DNA from: DASSBQ01 sp035250505
GTDB lineage: Bacteria > Nitrospirota > Nitrospiria > Nitrospirales > Nitrospiraceae
Direction: 5' to 3'
DNA: 64,000 bases
NCBI GenBank assembly: GCA_035250505.1
Contig: DATFFC010000088.1
Coordinates: 1-64,000 of the forward strand
A program made the position numbers and the translations under genes. Of this stretch, positions 43,116 to 52,689 are shown piece after piece; within the stretch, counting starts at the first letter, position 1; every line of letters starts with the position of its first letter. The notes under the pieces are model-generated. The model made no database searches and was not told the origin of the DNA. It saw only the letters and a list, made by a program, of their open reading frames with translations.

Positions 43116-44306
43116 TCAGAACTCCGCCCTATCGCCTGGACCGTGTTTCGTATGGGCTCCACTATGTAGAATGTCCTGAATCTCGTTCATCGTCGTGGCC
43201 AGTTCGTCGTCGGCGGTGTAAAAGTGGGGTGCGATCCGAATGCCGACGCCGGGACGAAAATCCACCAGCACACTGCGGCGGGCCAATTCCTGCACCACGC
43301 CCGCGGCGTGGGGGACATCAATGACGACCGTACCGCCTCGCTTGTCCTCCGCTCGAGGCGACTTGATCGGCCATCCGTGTTGGTCGGCTAGTTGGATTAA
43401 CCGTTTCGTCTGACGCAGCGATTTCGCGCGGATTTTTTCGACGCCGACCGCACTTATAATGTCGCAACCGCTTTCGGCTGCATAAAGCGATGGAATGGCA
43501 GGCGACCCGTGTAGAAAGCGGTGGATGTCCGGGGCGTATGTAATCCCGCCTGGTTCGAAATCGAACGGGGACTGATGGGCCATCCAGCCGGTGATCTTCG
43601 GTCTCAGTGTCCGATGCAACGCCGGATGTACATAGAGGTAGCCGGCACCCGGCCCGCCGCATAGCCACTTGACCGATCCGCCCACGGCAAAATCCACATC
43701 CACAGCTTTGACATTGAGCGGAACCGTTCCCGCCGACTGATAGACATCCAGAACGACCTTCGCACCCACCGAGTGCGCTTTGTGGACCACGGCTTGGACA
43801 TCTTGAATGTAGGCACTCTTGAAGAGAACGTGTGAAATAGGGACCAGCAACGTCTCTTCATCGATGGCGTTCAGCAGCCGATCGGTATCGATCGTCACAC
43901 CGTCGTCGCTCGGCACTTCGACGAGACGGCCGCAGTCTGCCCGCACATGCGCCTCATACACGTACATCACCGACGGAAAATTGAGCGCCTCGTACACGAT
44001 CTTATTCCGCTTTCCTCTCAAGTCGAAGCAGGACAAGATCAGCGATTGGCAGATCGATACATTCTGATGCATCACTACGCTTCCCGGATCGGCACCAATG
44101 ATCCGCGCCACCTTATCGCCGGCCGTGACCGGCATCTCCCACCAGCCCTCCGACCAGGCTCGGATGCCGCGCGTCGCCCAGACGTCGGCATATTCCCGCA
44201 GGCGATCATAGACACCTCTCGGCATGGCTCCCAGGGAATGGCTGATCATGTAAACGCTTCGCTCAAGAGCGGGGAACTCTTTTCGGTACGCCAGGAGCTC
44301 GTCCAT
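43116..44306 (-). CDS. kynU: Kynureninase
   Basis: 396 residues, fold-type I PLP enzyme of the aminotransferase class V group. Kynureninase features: an ALNFPSVMYVYEAH segment, DVYQSAGTVPLNVKAVDVDFAVGGS and the PLP lysine in SVKWLCGGPGAGYLYVHP. It cleaves L-kynurenine to anthranilate and alanine in the cytoplasm. It starts 3 bases after kynA, so the two are one operon. No kynurenine formamidase gene is seen in the window; an unlinked enzyme or spontaneous hydrolysis would be needed. Confidence 0.87.
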   Translation of the reverse strand: MDELLAYRKEFPALERSVYMISHSLGAMPRGVYDRLREYADVWATRGIRAWSEGWWEMPVTAGDKVARIIGADPGSVVMHQNVSICQSLILSCFDLRGKRNKIVYEALNFPSVMYVYEAHVRADCGRLVEVPSDDGVTIDTDRLLNAIDEETLLVPISHVLFKSAYIQDVQAVVHKAHSVGAKVVLDVYQSAGTVPLNVKAVDVDFAVGGSVKWLCGGPGAGYLYVHPALHRTLRPKITGWMAHQSPFDFEPGGITYAPDIHRFLHGSPAIPSLYAAESGCDIISAVGVEKIRAKSLRQTKRLIQLADQHGWPIKSPRAEDKRGGTVVIDVPHAAGVVQELARRSVLVDFRPGVGIRIAPHFYTADDELATTMNEIQDILHSGAHTKHGPGDRAEF

Positions 44307-44309
44307 TCG

Positions 44310-45149
44310 TTACCGCGGCCCTTCGCTCATCAGGGACCGCGCCTCCCACAGCTCCGGGAAGAATTTCTTATCAAGTGTACTTCTCAAATAGGAGACGCCG
44401 CTGGTGCCGCCGGTACCGCCCTTCATCCCGATCGTCCGCTCCACCATCTGAATATGTCTCAACCGCCAGGCGACCATAAGTTCGTCGAACTCGGACAGTC
44501 GCTCGCACACATCGATCCAATCTCGATGGCTGCTCTCGCTGCGATAGAGGGCCACGATGGCACGCGCTTTGGCTCGCGAACGCTCGGCCTCGCTCGCACC
44601 AGGCATGTGGGGGAGGATCCCCAAGGCGGCAAGCGCGTCGGAGAACACCTCGCGTAGAGACGGCTCCTTGAGTCGCCGTGTGAGGGCGGCATGCATCTCC
44701 GGGCTGGGTTCGTGGAGAGAGAGCAGCGCTTCATCCTTCAGTCCGCATAGAAATTCGATTTCGCGAAACTGTTCCGATTGGAACCCGCTGGCGGGTCGAA
44801 GGCGCTCTCGAAATGCGAGGAAGTGCGTCGGCAACATGGTTTCCAAAACCGTAAACTGCTCGACCAACAAGCGTGCGATTTCGGTACAACGCCTCAGCAG
44901 ACGAGCCGCTTCGTACACCTCCTCTCTGGAAGCGGGAACGCAGGCGGCCGCCCGCAGATTGGCCGTCACTCCGTCCAGCTCATGCAGCAACAGCTTGAAC
45001 CAGAGCTCATAAGTCTGATGAATGATGATGAAAAGGAGTTCGTCGTGAGCGGGAGGTGAAGCCAGCGGCCGCTGTAAGGCCAATAGCTCCGGTATCCGCA
45101 GGTAGTCGCCGTATGTGAGCTGCTGATCGGCGGAGTGCTCGCCGTGCAT
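44310..45149 (-). CDS. kynA: Tryptophan 2,3-dioxygenase
   Basis: 279 residues from the ATG at 45149 (GGAGG five bases upstream; an ATG nine codons earlier is also possible). Diagnostic motifs: LTYGDYLRIPELLALQ near the start, IIHQTYELWFKLLLHEL with the substrate-binding His, RLRPASGFQSEQFREIE, and WRLRHIQMVERTIG with the haem-ligand His followed by KGGTGGTSGVSYLR. It opens the tryptophan indole ring to N-formylkynurenine. Forms an operon with kynU. Confidence 0.96.
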   Translation of the reverse strand: MHGEHSADQQLTYGDYLRIPELLALQRPLASPPAHDELLFIIIHQTYELWFKLLLHELDGVTANLRAAACVPASREEVYEAARLLRRCTEIARLLVEQFTVLETMLPTHFLAFRERLRPASGFQSEQFREIEFLCGLKDEALLSLHEPSPEMHAALTRRLKEPSLREVFSDALAALGILPHMPGASEAERSRAKARAIVALYRSESSHRDWIDVCERLSEFDELMVAWRLRHIQMVERTIGMKGGTGGTSGVSYLRSTLDKKFFPELWEARSLMSEGPR

Positions 45150-45238
45150 GCATCCCTCCAGCGTAGACACCGGCATTTAAACACGGCACGGGGGCATGGT
45201 CAACGGAAGGCAGGCCGTGAGAAGCAGGAAGAAGCGTG

Positions 45239-46426
45239 TCAGAACATCGTGGACACACAGGTCGACGGACCGACGCCACATGTCGTGACCGGTCCGATGA
45301 CATCGTGATGCTGCGGATATGTTCCGGCAACGCCTTTGATCGGACGCTCGTTCAGTCGCACTGAAAGCCGGATAAACTCATGATGCCTAAAGAGCTCAAG
45401 TTGGATCACGTCACCGACCTGTACGAATCGTAATGCATCAGCAAAATCCTCCGGCGTCCGGATCGAACGCCCTTGTAGGCGCGTCAGGATATCTCCTCCA
45501 AGATTCCACGGAATATTTTCCACGATGACGTTGAGGGTCCCCGCACGGAGACCCGCTTCGGCTGCCGGGCTGGCTTCATCGACATGTTCGACCAGCAAGC
45601 CGCCGATCAACGGTAACGCGAACAATCGTTGAAGGTCTTCCGTGACGAATTTTCCCCCGATTCCCAGCCACGGTCTGGCGATCTTTCCCTTTTCCTTGAA
45701 TTCTATGAGCACCTGCTTCGCGAGGTTGATCGGGATGGCGAAGCCGATGTTCTGCGCTCCCAAGACGACAGCCTTCGACATCCCTATGACGTGACCCTGC
45801 GAATCGACCAAAGGGCCGCCGCTGTTTCCCGGATTGATGGGCGCCGTGGTTTGGATGAGGCGCGATGAAATTGCTTCCGGGCGACCCGACGCCGGCTGGA
45901 ATCCGCTGATAATCCCGTTCGTCAGTGTGAAGCCGAGCCCGAAAGGGCTTCCGACGACCAACGCTTTTTGTCCCACATGTAGATCTTCTGAATCTCCCAG
46001 CGTCGCAGGAGTGAATTCGGTATGGGTTTTCGGTAAGCGAAGAATGGCGATGTCGGTTGTGGAATCAATCGCCAGGATTTCTGCTGTGACGCGCACGCCG
46101 TTGAAGAGAGACGCAATAATGGTGGTGGCTCCTTCGACGACATGCGCATTGGTCAGGACCGTGCCGTCCTCGTCGATGATGAATCCGGCTCCCATGCCCA
46201 TCGGTCGAGGTCCCGGATTTTGCCCGTTGGACGGATAAGTCGTCGACAGCGAGACGGTCGCGGGAGCGAGACGTTCATAGAGCATCACCGTGCGACTCTC
46301 TTCGGATTCCCATCGTTCCGCAGGTCCTTCCGCGATGGCAACCGGGTGGAGAAGCAGACCGGTTATCAGCCAGGCCGAGAACATGACGCATCCAAATTGT
46401 CCGATGACAATGGGCCGTTTCATCAT
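45239..46426 (-). CDS. DegP/HtrA-like trypsin-fold serine protease with PDZ domain
   Basis: 395 residues from the ATG at 46426, preceded by AAAGGA. A signal peptide occupies about 4-32. The protease domain has a complete triad: His95 (TNAHVVEG), Asp125 (STTDIAIL) and Ser202 (NPGNSGGPL). One PDZ domain follows (about 260-370, GGLLVEHVDEASPAAEAGLRAGTLNVIVENI). It acts in the periplasm on misfolded proteins. Only one PDZ is present and an extra Cys-containing tail follows. Not linked to an obvious stress operon. Confidence 0.9.
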   Translation of the reverse strand: MMKRPIVIGQFGCVMFSAWLITGLLLHPVAIAEGPAERWESEESRTVMLYERLAPATVSLSTTYPSNGQNPGPRPMGMGAGFIIDEDGTVLTNAHVVEGATTIIASLFNGVRVTAEILAIDSTTDIAILRLPKTHTEFTPATLGDSEDLHVGQKALVVGSPFGLGFTLTNGIISGFQPASGRPEAISSRLIQTTAPINPGNSGGPLVDSQGHVIGMSKAVVLGAQNIGFAIPINLAKQVLIEFKEKGKIARPWLGIGGKFVTEDLQRLFALPLIGGLLVEHVDEASPAAEAGLRAGTLNVIVENIPWNLGGDILTRLQGRSIRTPEDFADALRFVQVGDVIQLELFRHHEFIRLSVRLNERPIKGVAGTYPQHHDVIGPVTTCGVGPSTCVSTMF

Positions 46427-46887
46427 CCTGATTCCTTTGAGTCCATCGCGTCTGATTCGTTCCGACTGCATCCTGCGTGTCGTCATGGTCGAAAGGTCGG
46501 GCAGTAATGGGCGCTGCCTATGCGAGTCCGGTTGGTTTTAAGTAGGAATGAGCAATAGGGATGCCTGCATCTCACAGAAGAATTTCAATGCGTTCGATGC
46601 GACATCTCATTATTAGACCGGACACGAGCGAATGCGCACGAGTCGCCTGTGCGGATGCGAACTCTTTCTTCTTCCTTTGTCGGCTCCGCCTCATCCCGGG
46701 TGCAACAGTGAGTCCGAAACTGAACGCACAACGGTCCTCAGAACCTCCGGATCGTTCCAACGGCATACGGATGAATGGGTGCGAAAGAGGGGGTCTCCGG
46801 CGGGGCCATCACCGCAGCGTTTGCTACACTAGTCGTACCGGCAAAATGGTCAAAGTCGATACGTTCAATCGATAAAGGAACAGCATA
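46427..46887. other. Intergenic stretch between divergent genes
   Basis: About 460 bases separating the minus-strand protease from the plus-strand gene at 46888, so both promoters should lie here. A TACACT-like -10 box is visible near 46825, without a good -35. Short frames on both strands are not supported by ribosome sites. Confidence 0.4.
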
Positions 46888-47328
46888 GTGAGATCTTCAA
46901 ATCATCAACGCTCAGCGGTTCCCCTCTGTCCCAGCTGTACCCCTCAAGCCCCCATGATGTCTTCTGCACATGAGGTGCCAAACGCCGATTCACACGACCT
47001 GCTGAGATGGCGCTGCTCTCAGTGCGCTCATACGGGCCTGACCGCGAAGCAAGGGATTCATCTCGTATTTCGAGGTGGGATGGAATATGTCTTTGCTTAC
47101 GGCTCGTCCCGCGGCATGTTGACCGTCGTGCTCTCAACCGAGGCTATCGCTCTCTTCAAGAGCCACGATATTGGCGCCGATGAATTGGTCAGGAAAGCAG
47201 CCGAATGGGCGCTCCTGCGGGGCCGTGCGAGCGGCACAGTGACGCTCGGCTTACATCATGAGGAGTTGGCTGCCTTTTACTGGTACTTCTATCAAACTCA
47301 GTCGGTCGACCGGCAACCGGTCTCATGA
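46888..47328 (+). CDS. Conserved-type hypothetical protein with four-cysteine zinc ribbon
   Basis: 146 residues from a GTG start with AAAGGA ten bases upstream. Two CxxC pairs (CPSC at about 14-17 and CSQC at about 43-46) should bind one zinc, followed by a small domain with GGMEYVFAYGSSRGMLTVVL and a helical end. There is no signal or membrane helix. I do not recognise the family. It precedes the PilZ gene by about 200 bases on the same strand. Confidence 0.6.
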   Translation: MRSSNHQRSAVPLCPSCTPQAPMMSSAHEVPNADSHDLLRWRCSQCAHTGLTAKQGIHLVFRGGMEYVFAYGSSRGMLTVVLSTEAIALFKSHDIGADELVRKAAEWALLRGRASGTVTLGLHHEELAAFYWYFYQTQSVDRQPVS

Positions 47329-47530
47329 ACGGGTCGTCCATCCCGTGGACGGCCGTATGGGCCGCGATCCTCCTCCAGAGAACCACCAACCATCCCGACC
47401 TTCGCTGAAACAGATGCTCCCCCGATGGAATTAACCTATTCAGGGACTGCTGACGCACCGATTCATTGGTTATCATCCGCCAGCGCATACCTGGACTACA
47501 AAGCTCGACGGTTCGAGAGAGGGAGAAACC

Positions 47531-47899
47531 ATGAAACCTCGGTATAGCCAACGAGTCTCGGTCGCCTGTTCGGTGATTTTTTCCGGGGATTGCGGTGTAG
47601 GTGAAGGCCGCATGCTGGATGTGTCCCTGCCCGGCTGCCTGCTCCAAAGCGCCGCGACCTTGAAGGCGGGCGACTATGTTCAACTGCGGGTATTTCTTCC
47701 CGATCTACAAAGCCCGCTCCATGTGCCTTTGGCCGCCGTGCGCTGGGTGGAAGGGAATCGGGTCGGATTGGAGTTTATTCGCACGTCGCATGAAGAGCAG
47801 ACCAGGCTGGAACAGTTTGTCAGGCAAAAGTCCCGGTGCGCCGGAAAGCGAGCCGCATGGACCGAAGGCATCGTCGTGGTCGGAGCCAGTGGAGACTGA
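47531..47899 (+). CDS. PilZ domain protein
   Basis: 122 residues. The PilZ signature is present: an arginine-rich N-terminal RYSQRV (residues 4-9) and DVSLPG (30-35), which together bind cyclic di-GMP, and a hydrophobic beta-barrel core with VRWVEGNRVGLEF. The arginine motif is R-x-x-x-R, as in true c-di-GMP binders. It is likely a single-domain effector. No partner gene is adjacent. It ends 11 bases from the converging regulator gene. Confidence 0.82.
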   Translation: MKPRYSQRVSVACSVIFSGDCGVGEGRMLDVSLPGCLLQSAATLKAGDYVQLRVFLPDLQSPLHVPLAAVRWVEGNRVGLEFIRTSHEEQTRLEQFVRQKSRCAGKRAAWTEGIVVVGASGD

Positions 47900-47910
47900 C
47901 CGGCGAGCGA

Positions 47911-49323
47911 TCACACTTCCTTCAAGTCCGTTTCCGTCAATTCCTCTCCGATATCCGGCTCAGGCCTGCCTCTTGTTGAGGACGGATGCAGTCCATACTT
48001 CTTCAGCATTTTGTAGAAGTCTGCGCGATACCGCCCGGCGAATTGCGCCGCCCGTGAAATATTCCCGCCCGTCATTTGGAGTACATTGCGGAGATATGTT
48101 CGCTCGAATTCTTCTTTCGCTTCGGTCAACGGCTTCATGGCCATATCCGGCGCCACGCCGATAGACGGCAGCAAATCCGGCGAAATCATATCCTGCCGCG
48201 ACATGACGACGGCCTTCTCGATCGCATTCTCCAACTCCCTCACATTGCCGGGCCACGGATACACCATCAGCCGATGCATGGCCGCTGCCGTAAAGCCGCG
48301 GACGTCCTTGTTGGCTCGCTTCGCGCATTGCTTGAGAAAATGCTGACCCAGCAAGGGAATATCGTCCTTGCGTTCACGCAGCGGCGGGATCGTCAGCGGC
48401 ACGACGGAGATGCGATAGTACAAATCATGCCGGAACGTGCCGGCTTTGACCGCTTCGGACAAGTCCTTATTCGTGGCCGCTATAATCCGCACATCAACCT
48501 TGGTCACATAATCGGCGCCGACCTCGCGGATTTCCCGTTCCTGCACGGCCCGCAGAAGTTTCACCTGCATCGAGAGCGGCATCTCGCCGATCTCATCCAA
48601 AAACAACGTGCCGCCGCTCGCACTTTGGAAAAAGCCCCGTTTGGAGGCGACCGCACTGGTGAAGGCGCCGCGCACATGGCCGAACAATTCGCTTTCAAAC
48701 AAGGCTTCCGGTATCGCCGCACAGTTCAGCGCCACAAACGGATTCTTGGCTCGGCGGCTGTTCGTATGGATGACCCGGGCCAGGACCTCTTTCCCCGTAC
48801 CGGTTTCTCCGCAAAGGAGAATCGTCGCATCGGAATCCGCCACTTGGGCGATCTTCTGAAACAACCGCTGCATCGCCGAACTGCGAGCGATGACGTTCTC
48901 AAGCCCGTAAAGTTCCTTCACGAGGGACTTCAGCCGCTGAATTTCACGACTCATTCGCTGTTGCGCCAAGCCCTTATCAATCGTCGCTTTCAATTCCCGA
49001 TCATCAAACGGCTTGGTGAGATATCCGAATGCACCCCGCTGCATGGCTTCGACGGCATTGGGGATGCTGCCATGAGCGGTCAGAATGATCACCGGAAGTC
49101 CCGGTTGATTGCGCAACAATTCCTCCGTGAGGTTCAATCCATCTTCGCCGCGCAGCCGAAGATCGGTAATGGCGACATCAAACACTTCGCGTTTGGCCGC
49201 GTCGAGCGCATCCTGCCCTGTTGTACAAGGTGTGACGACGAACCCCATGGCGGACAACCGCATTCTGAGGAGGTGCAGCAGCCCTTCGTCATCGTCAACA
49301 ACGAGAATACGTTCTTGCTCCAT
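47911..49323 (-). CDS. Sigma-54-dependent response regulator, GlrR/QseF-like, with GAFTSA loop
   Basis: 470 residues: receiver (DDD at 10-12, phospho-acceptor Asp54), AAA+ domain with GETGTGKE, LFLDEIGEM, and a C-terminal helix-turn-helix (NISRAAQFAGRYRADFYKMLKKYGL). The sigma-54 contact loop reads GAFTSA rather than GAFTGA, a substitution at the last glycine that could weaken or alter contact. It is the last gene of a kinase-lipoprotein-regulator operon like qseE-qseG-qseF (glrK-yfhG-glrR). Its targets are unknown. Confidence 0.87.
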   Translation of the reverse strand: MEQERILVVDDDEGLLHLLRMRLSAMGFVVTPCTTGQDALDAAKREVFDVAITDLRLRGEDGLNLTEELLRNQPGLPVIILTAHGSIPNAVEAMQRGAFGYLTKPFDDRELKATIDKGLAQQRMSREIQRLKSLVKELYGLENVIARSSAMQRLFQKIAQVADSDATILLCGETGTGKEVLARVIHTNSRRAKNPFVALNCAAIPEALFESELFGHVRGAFTSAVASKRGFFQSASGGTLFLDEIGEMPLSMQVKLLRAVQEREIREVGADYVTKVDVRIIAATNKDLSEAVKAGTFRHDLYYRISVVPLTIPPLRERKDDIPLLGQHFLKQCAKRANKDVRGFTAAAMHRLMVYPWPGNVRELENAIEKAVVMSRQDMISPDLLPSIGVAPDMAMKPLTEAKEEFERTYLRNVLQMTGGNISRAAQFAGRYRADFYKMLKKYGLHPSSTRGRPEPDIGEELTETDLKEV

Positions 49324-49330
49324 AATCCTC

Positions 49331-50110
49331 CTAGGGCTTGGTGGAGTCGGGGGCCGGTGACGGCGCGATATTGGACGGCGGCCGGATCGGACGAATCCGT
49401 TCCCGCATTTCCTGATCGATCCGTTTCAGCGCCTCAAGCTGGCTGGTCAACTCTTCGATCTTGCGATCACGATCGATCAACTGACGCTGCAGCGATTGAA
49501 GCGTGCCGGTGTCCGTGGTCACTTTGGCCGTATCCCGCTTGGAACTCAGGGCTTCCACCTTCTTTTCTTGTTCCTGCAGTTCACGGTGCAGGCTTTCAAC
49601 CGACTGCGAGTCGGCTTCCTGCATCGAACGGAGTTGCTGAATGACCAATTCCCGATCCAGGAGATCGCGCACCGTCCGCTCGGCCGCCTGGTTAAGAACA
49701 CGATTCGTTCGCGCGACGGCGGGACCGTCGGCGACGGCCTGGACCCACGATCGATGAAGCGCCTGATTGCCGCCTTGCAGCACTTGAATCCATAGCTTAC
49801 TGGAAGCCGCCAATTGGCTCTTTGGAGCCGTAGCAATCACTTTTTCGAAATACCGAAGAGCCGTGTCCTGGTTTTCATAGAGCGCCGCCAGCGCGCGGGT
49901 AAAGAACACATGATCACAGCTGCTCTTTGCTCCGCACTTGGAGATCAGCGCCTCCTGCCTCTTCACCAAGCTCTGCAGCATTTTGCCATCGGCGGCATCC
50001 GGCGTGAAATAGGGCCCATTGGCCGGAGCCGGAACGGTGCTGCATCCCCATTGCCATGCAAAGAGCAACACAAGGAGAGCGCCGGATTGCTGTCTGCGCG
50101 AGGGCGTCAT
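49331..50110 (-). CDS. QseG/YfhG-like outer-membrane lipoprotein
   Basis: 259 residues. Lipoprotein signal with Cys23 (FAWQWGCSTVP), then a helical-repeat-like segment (FFTRALAALYENQDTALRYFEKVI) and a long coiled coil from about 150 to 240 rich in E, Q, K and R, and a proline-rich end. In enterobacteria the lipoprotein YfhG/QseG sits between the GlrK kinase and GlrR regulator genes and modulates the kinase. The same position and domain style here support that role, though sequence identity cannot be judged by eye. Start overlaps the kinase gene by 4 bases. Confidence 0.75.
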   Translation of the reverse strand: MTPSRRQQSGALLVLLFAWQWGCSTVPAPANGPYFTPDAADGKMLQSLVKRQEALISKCGAKSSCDHVFFTRALAALYENQDTALRYFEKVIATAPKSQLAASSKLWIQVLQGGNQALHRSWVQAVADGPAVARTNRVLNQAAERTVRDLLDRELVIQQLRSMQEADSQSVESLHRELQEQEKKVEALSSKRDTAKVTTDTGTLQSLQRQLIDRDRKIEELTSQLEALKRIDQEMRERIRPIRPPSNIAPSPAPDSTKP

Positions 50111-51576
50111 GCTGCTCCCGGCCTGGTCAACAAGAGAAAAAAGCGCACTGTCGTCCCCTTACCGACTTCACTCTCCACCCAGATCTTCCCGCCGTGCGCC
50201 TCGACCACCCGCTTCGCCAGAGCCAGCCCCAATCCGCTGCCCATGGTCGCCCGCCTAGCCTTGGCCCGGCCCTGATAAAATCGATCGAAGATGTGTGGAA
50301 GCTCTTCCGGTGGAATACCGGGTCCCGCATCCGAAACCGACACCAACAGCACGCCTCCTTGGCCATCGGGCGTCATGGTCAATTTCACCACGGTGCCTTC
50401 CCTGCTGAATTTCAACCCATTGGACAGCACGTTGTCGAGCACCTGCTCGATACGGCCGCTGTCTGCCTTGACCCAGTGACGTTCGGCAGGCGCCTCGACG
50501 AGCAACTGGACATGCTTGGCGTCGGCCAGCAGCCGAATCTTGTTGATCGACAGCTCGGCGATCTTTGTCAGATCCGTCGGTGCAAAGCGGTACTCCATCA
50601 TCCCTGCTTCCATCTTCGACAGATCCAAAATGGTCGAGATCAAATGCATCAGACGGCGGCTGCTGTCCGCCATGATCCGCAACGTCGTCCGTTGATCCTG
50701 TGTCAGGGGACCCGGAATCTCGTCGAGCAGCAGATGGGTGCCTTCCTGGATCGAGGCCATCGGGGTTCGCAGTTCATGCGACACATGCGCGAGAAACTCG
50801 CTCTTGATGTCGTCCAGTTGCTGGAGCTGCTTCCCCATCCAATTCACGGTTTCGCCGAGCTCGCGCAGCTCGCTCGGCGCGCGAATCTGCAATGAAGATG
50901 AAAAATGCCCTTGTCCGATCTCTTTAATGCGCGCCTGAAGCCGACGTAGAGGCCGCAGGATATTGTAGCTCGCGACTGCGGCCAACCCCAATCCAAACAG
51001 CAACGCGACCAGCACGAGTTGTTCCGTCACGGCTTCGGCCTCGCTGGAAGTCGCGCGGGCGGCGTTGAGTCCGATACCGATCTGCGCCTCGTGAAGCCCG
51101 ATGTAACTCTGCAAGGTCGATGAGAGGCGATCGGCGATGGCTTCCATCCTTACGTCATAGGAGGCTCCCGAATCCGGGGAGTCCGATACCATAGGTGAGA
51201 GCTGGGCATGAAACAGGGCGATCTGTTGCTGCTGCAGACGCTCCACTTCCTTCAACAATTGTTGTCCATGGAGAGACGCTTCCTTCCCGTATTGCTGGGC
51301 AAGCGCGTGCTGAAACTCTTTCGTCTCCTGATGAAAGTGTTCGAGAAAGGTGGCGGCGTGGACGGCCAGATATTTCTTCTGGCTTTGCATTTGATCGTAA
51401 AAGGAGGCAAGCAGTCGCTTGGCCGTTTCAATCTCGGGATAGTGACGGGACTCCATCTCGGCGCTCAGGTCGGAGAGCTGACGGATCTGGAGTAAGGCGT
51501 ACACGTTGACCCCCGCCATGACGAGGATGATGATCAAATAGGTGAGAACCAGTCGCCAGAAGATGGACAGACGCAC
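50107..51576 (-). CDS. Sensor histidine kinase with HAMP domain, GlrK/QseE-like
   Basis: 489 residues: an N-terminal membrane helix (LVLTYLIIILVMAGVNVYALL), a helical periplasmic sensor of about 150 residues, a second membrane helix (LVLVALLFGLGLAAVASY), HAMP (RPLRRLQARIKEIGQGHF), HisKA with the phosphorylated His in FLAHVSHELRTPMAS, and HATPase boxes (DNVLSNGLKFS, DAGPGIPPEE, GSGLGLALAK). It is the first gene of the operon with the lipoprotein and sigma-54 regulator. Confidence 0.92.
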   Translation of the reverse strand: MRLSIFWRLVLTYLIIILVMAGVNVYALLQIRQLSDLSAEMESRHYPEIETAKRLLASFYDQMQSQKKYLAVHAATFLEHFHQETKEFQHALAQQYGKEASLHGQQLLKEVERLQQQQIALFHAQLSPMVSDSPDSGASYDVRMEAIADRLSSTLQSYIGLHEAQIGIGLNAARATSSEAEAVTEQLVLVALLFGLGLAAVASYNILRPLRRLQARIKEIGQGHFSSSLQIRAPSELRELGETVNWMGKQLQQLDDIKSEFLAHVSHELRTPMASIQEGTHLLLDEIPGPLTQDQRTTLRIMADSSRRLMHLISTILDLSKMEAGMMEYRFAPTDLTKIAELSINKIRLLADAKHVQLLVEAPAERHWVKADSGRIEQVLDNVLSNGLKFSREGTVVKLTMTPDGQGGVLLVSVSDAGPGIPPEELPHIFDRFYQGRAKARRATMGSGLGLALAKRVVEAHGGKIWVESEVGKGTTVRFFLLLTRPGAA

Positions 51577-51745
51577 GGGACGGACCCCGACAAGTCGGAT
51601 GATCGATGGCGTTCGAGTCGAACTGCGGTGTATGTAAATCCATACAACAAATCCATCGGCGGCTCAATAAGTTCCGCCTTTCCTGCACGGGGTGGGCCGC
51701 CGAGTCGGCCGCCCGGGTTCGCTGCAGTCAGCCGTTGTACCCGCG

Positions 51746-52546
51746 TCATTTCGACGCGAATTCCCGCTGACGGCGAGACGAGCCACGAAGCGCCGCGAAC
51801 AAATGTCCCCGAAAGAGCAGCATCGCGACCGCTAGCGGCGGTGTGAAAAGCACCGCCGCGACACCCGCGACTTCCCCTGCCACACCGAGGTTATTGAGCC
51901 AGACGGAGAGGATCGTGAACGGCAGGATCAGCAGTTGAAAAAAATCCAGGCCGGCGCCGCGGCCGACCCGGTTCGATAAGGAAACGAAGAGAGAGAATCC
52001 CAACGGCATCAAGACGAGGGCCAACGGAAGGAACCATTCAATCCAGTTCTCCAGAACAAAATCATAACTGCTTTTCAACACATCGAGCGGAGAATCATGG
52101 CGGACCTGGTAGATGACTTCGGGAGCGGGATTCAACAGAATGAAGAGCAACAGCAAAATCGCGGCGACCAACATGCGGCTATCGGGGTTGGACTGTAAGC
52201 TCATGTCCAACAGCATCGTGGGAATCCACAAGACGAACCCGACGCTGATGACGTCCCAGAAATAGTGGCCGAAACTCTCCATGACATCGCGCACACCCAA
52301 GGACCGCGCCCCCATGACGGCCTGCTCGATCAAGCTCAAGACCGCGCCGATCAGCAGGGCGTTGGCCGCGCCGAGGAGGAAACCTCCCGCGATGCCGAGG
52401 GGCCGCGCTAGCGAGGCGACCAGGGAGAAGGCCAGCGCAAACACAATCATGGCCACGATGATGATCCAGCCGCGGGCCAACGAGCGAACCGTCGCTCGAC
52501 CGGCGTCCCGATACAACCGAAGTGTGGAAGACACGAGCGGTACCAT
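51746..52546 (-). CDS. Polytopic membrane protein of unknown function
   Basis: 266 residues from the ATG at 52546. At least five hydrophobic segments (GWIIIVAMIVFALAFSLVASL, FLLGAANALLIGAVLSL, VISVGFVLWIPTMLLDM, MLVAAILLLLFILLNP, and two near the C-terminus). It ends with a basic tail (SSRRQREFAS). The longer upstream frame is not needed. I do not recognise the family; no close neighbour suggests a role. Ribosome site is weak, so the start is uncertain. Confidence 0.65.
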   Translation of the reverse strand: MVPLVSSTLRLYRDAGRATVRSLARGWIIIVAMIVFALAFSLVASLARPLGIAGGFLLGAANALLIGAVLSLIEQAVMGARSLGVRDVMESFGHYFWDVISVGFVLWIPTMLLDMSLQSNPDSRMLVAAILLLLFILLNPAPEVIYQVRHDSPLDVLKSSYDFVLENWIEWFLPLALVLMPLGFSLFVSLSNRVGRGAGLDFFQLLILPFTILSVWLNNLGVAGEVAGVAAVLFTPPLAVAMLLFRGHLFAALRGSSRRQREFASK

Positions 52547-52689
52547 AAACACGGTCGGCTTCGGCCTCACCGGACAAGACTGAAGCAGCCTCCTGATGAG
52601 ACAGTGAATGATTTCGGGACAATAGTCTGGAGCGGAGGTCGCAGTCAACCGCACAGACAGTGCGCGAGTCGACCGCGTTCTCGTCTCGC

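Noticed and set aside
48076..49644. A 522-codon antisense frame over the sigma-54 regulator gene
   Set aside because: Shadow frame: rich in His, Arg and Gln, no family; the opposite strand encodes a clear NtrC-type regulator.
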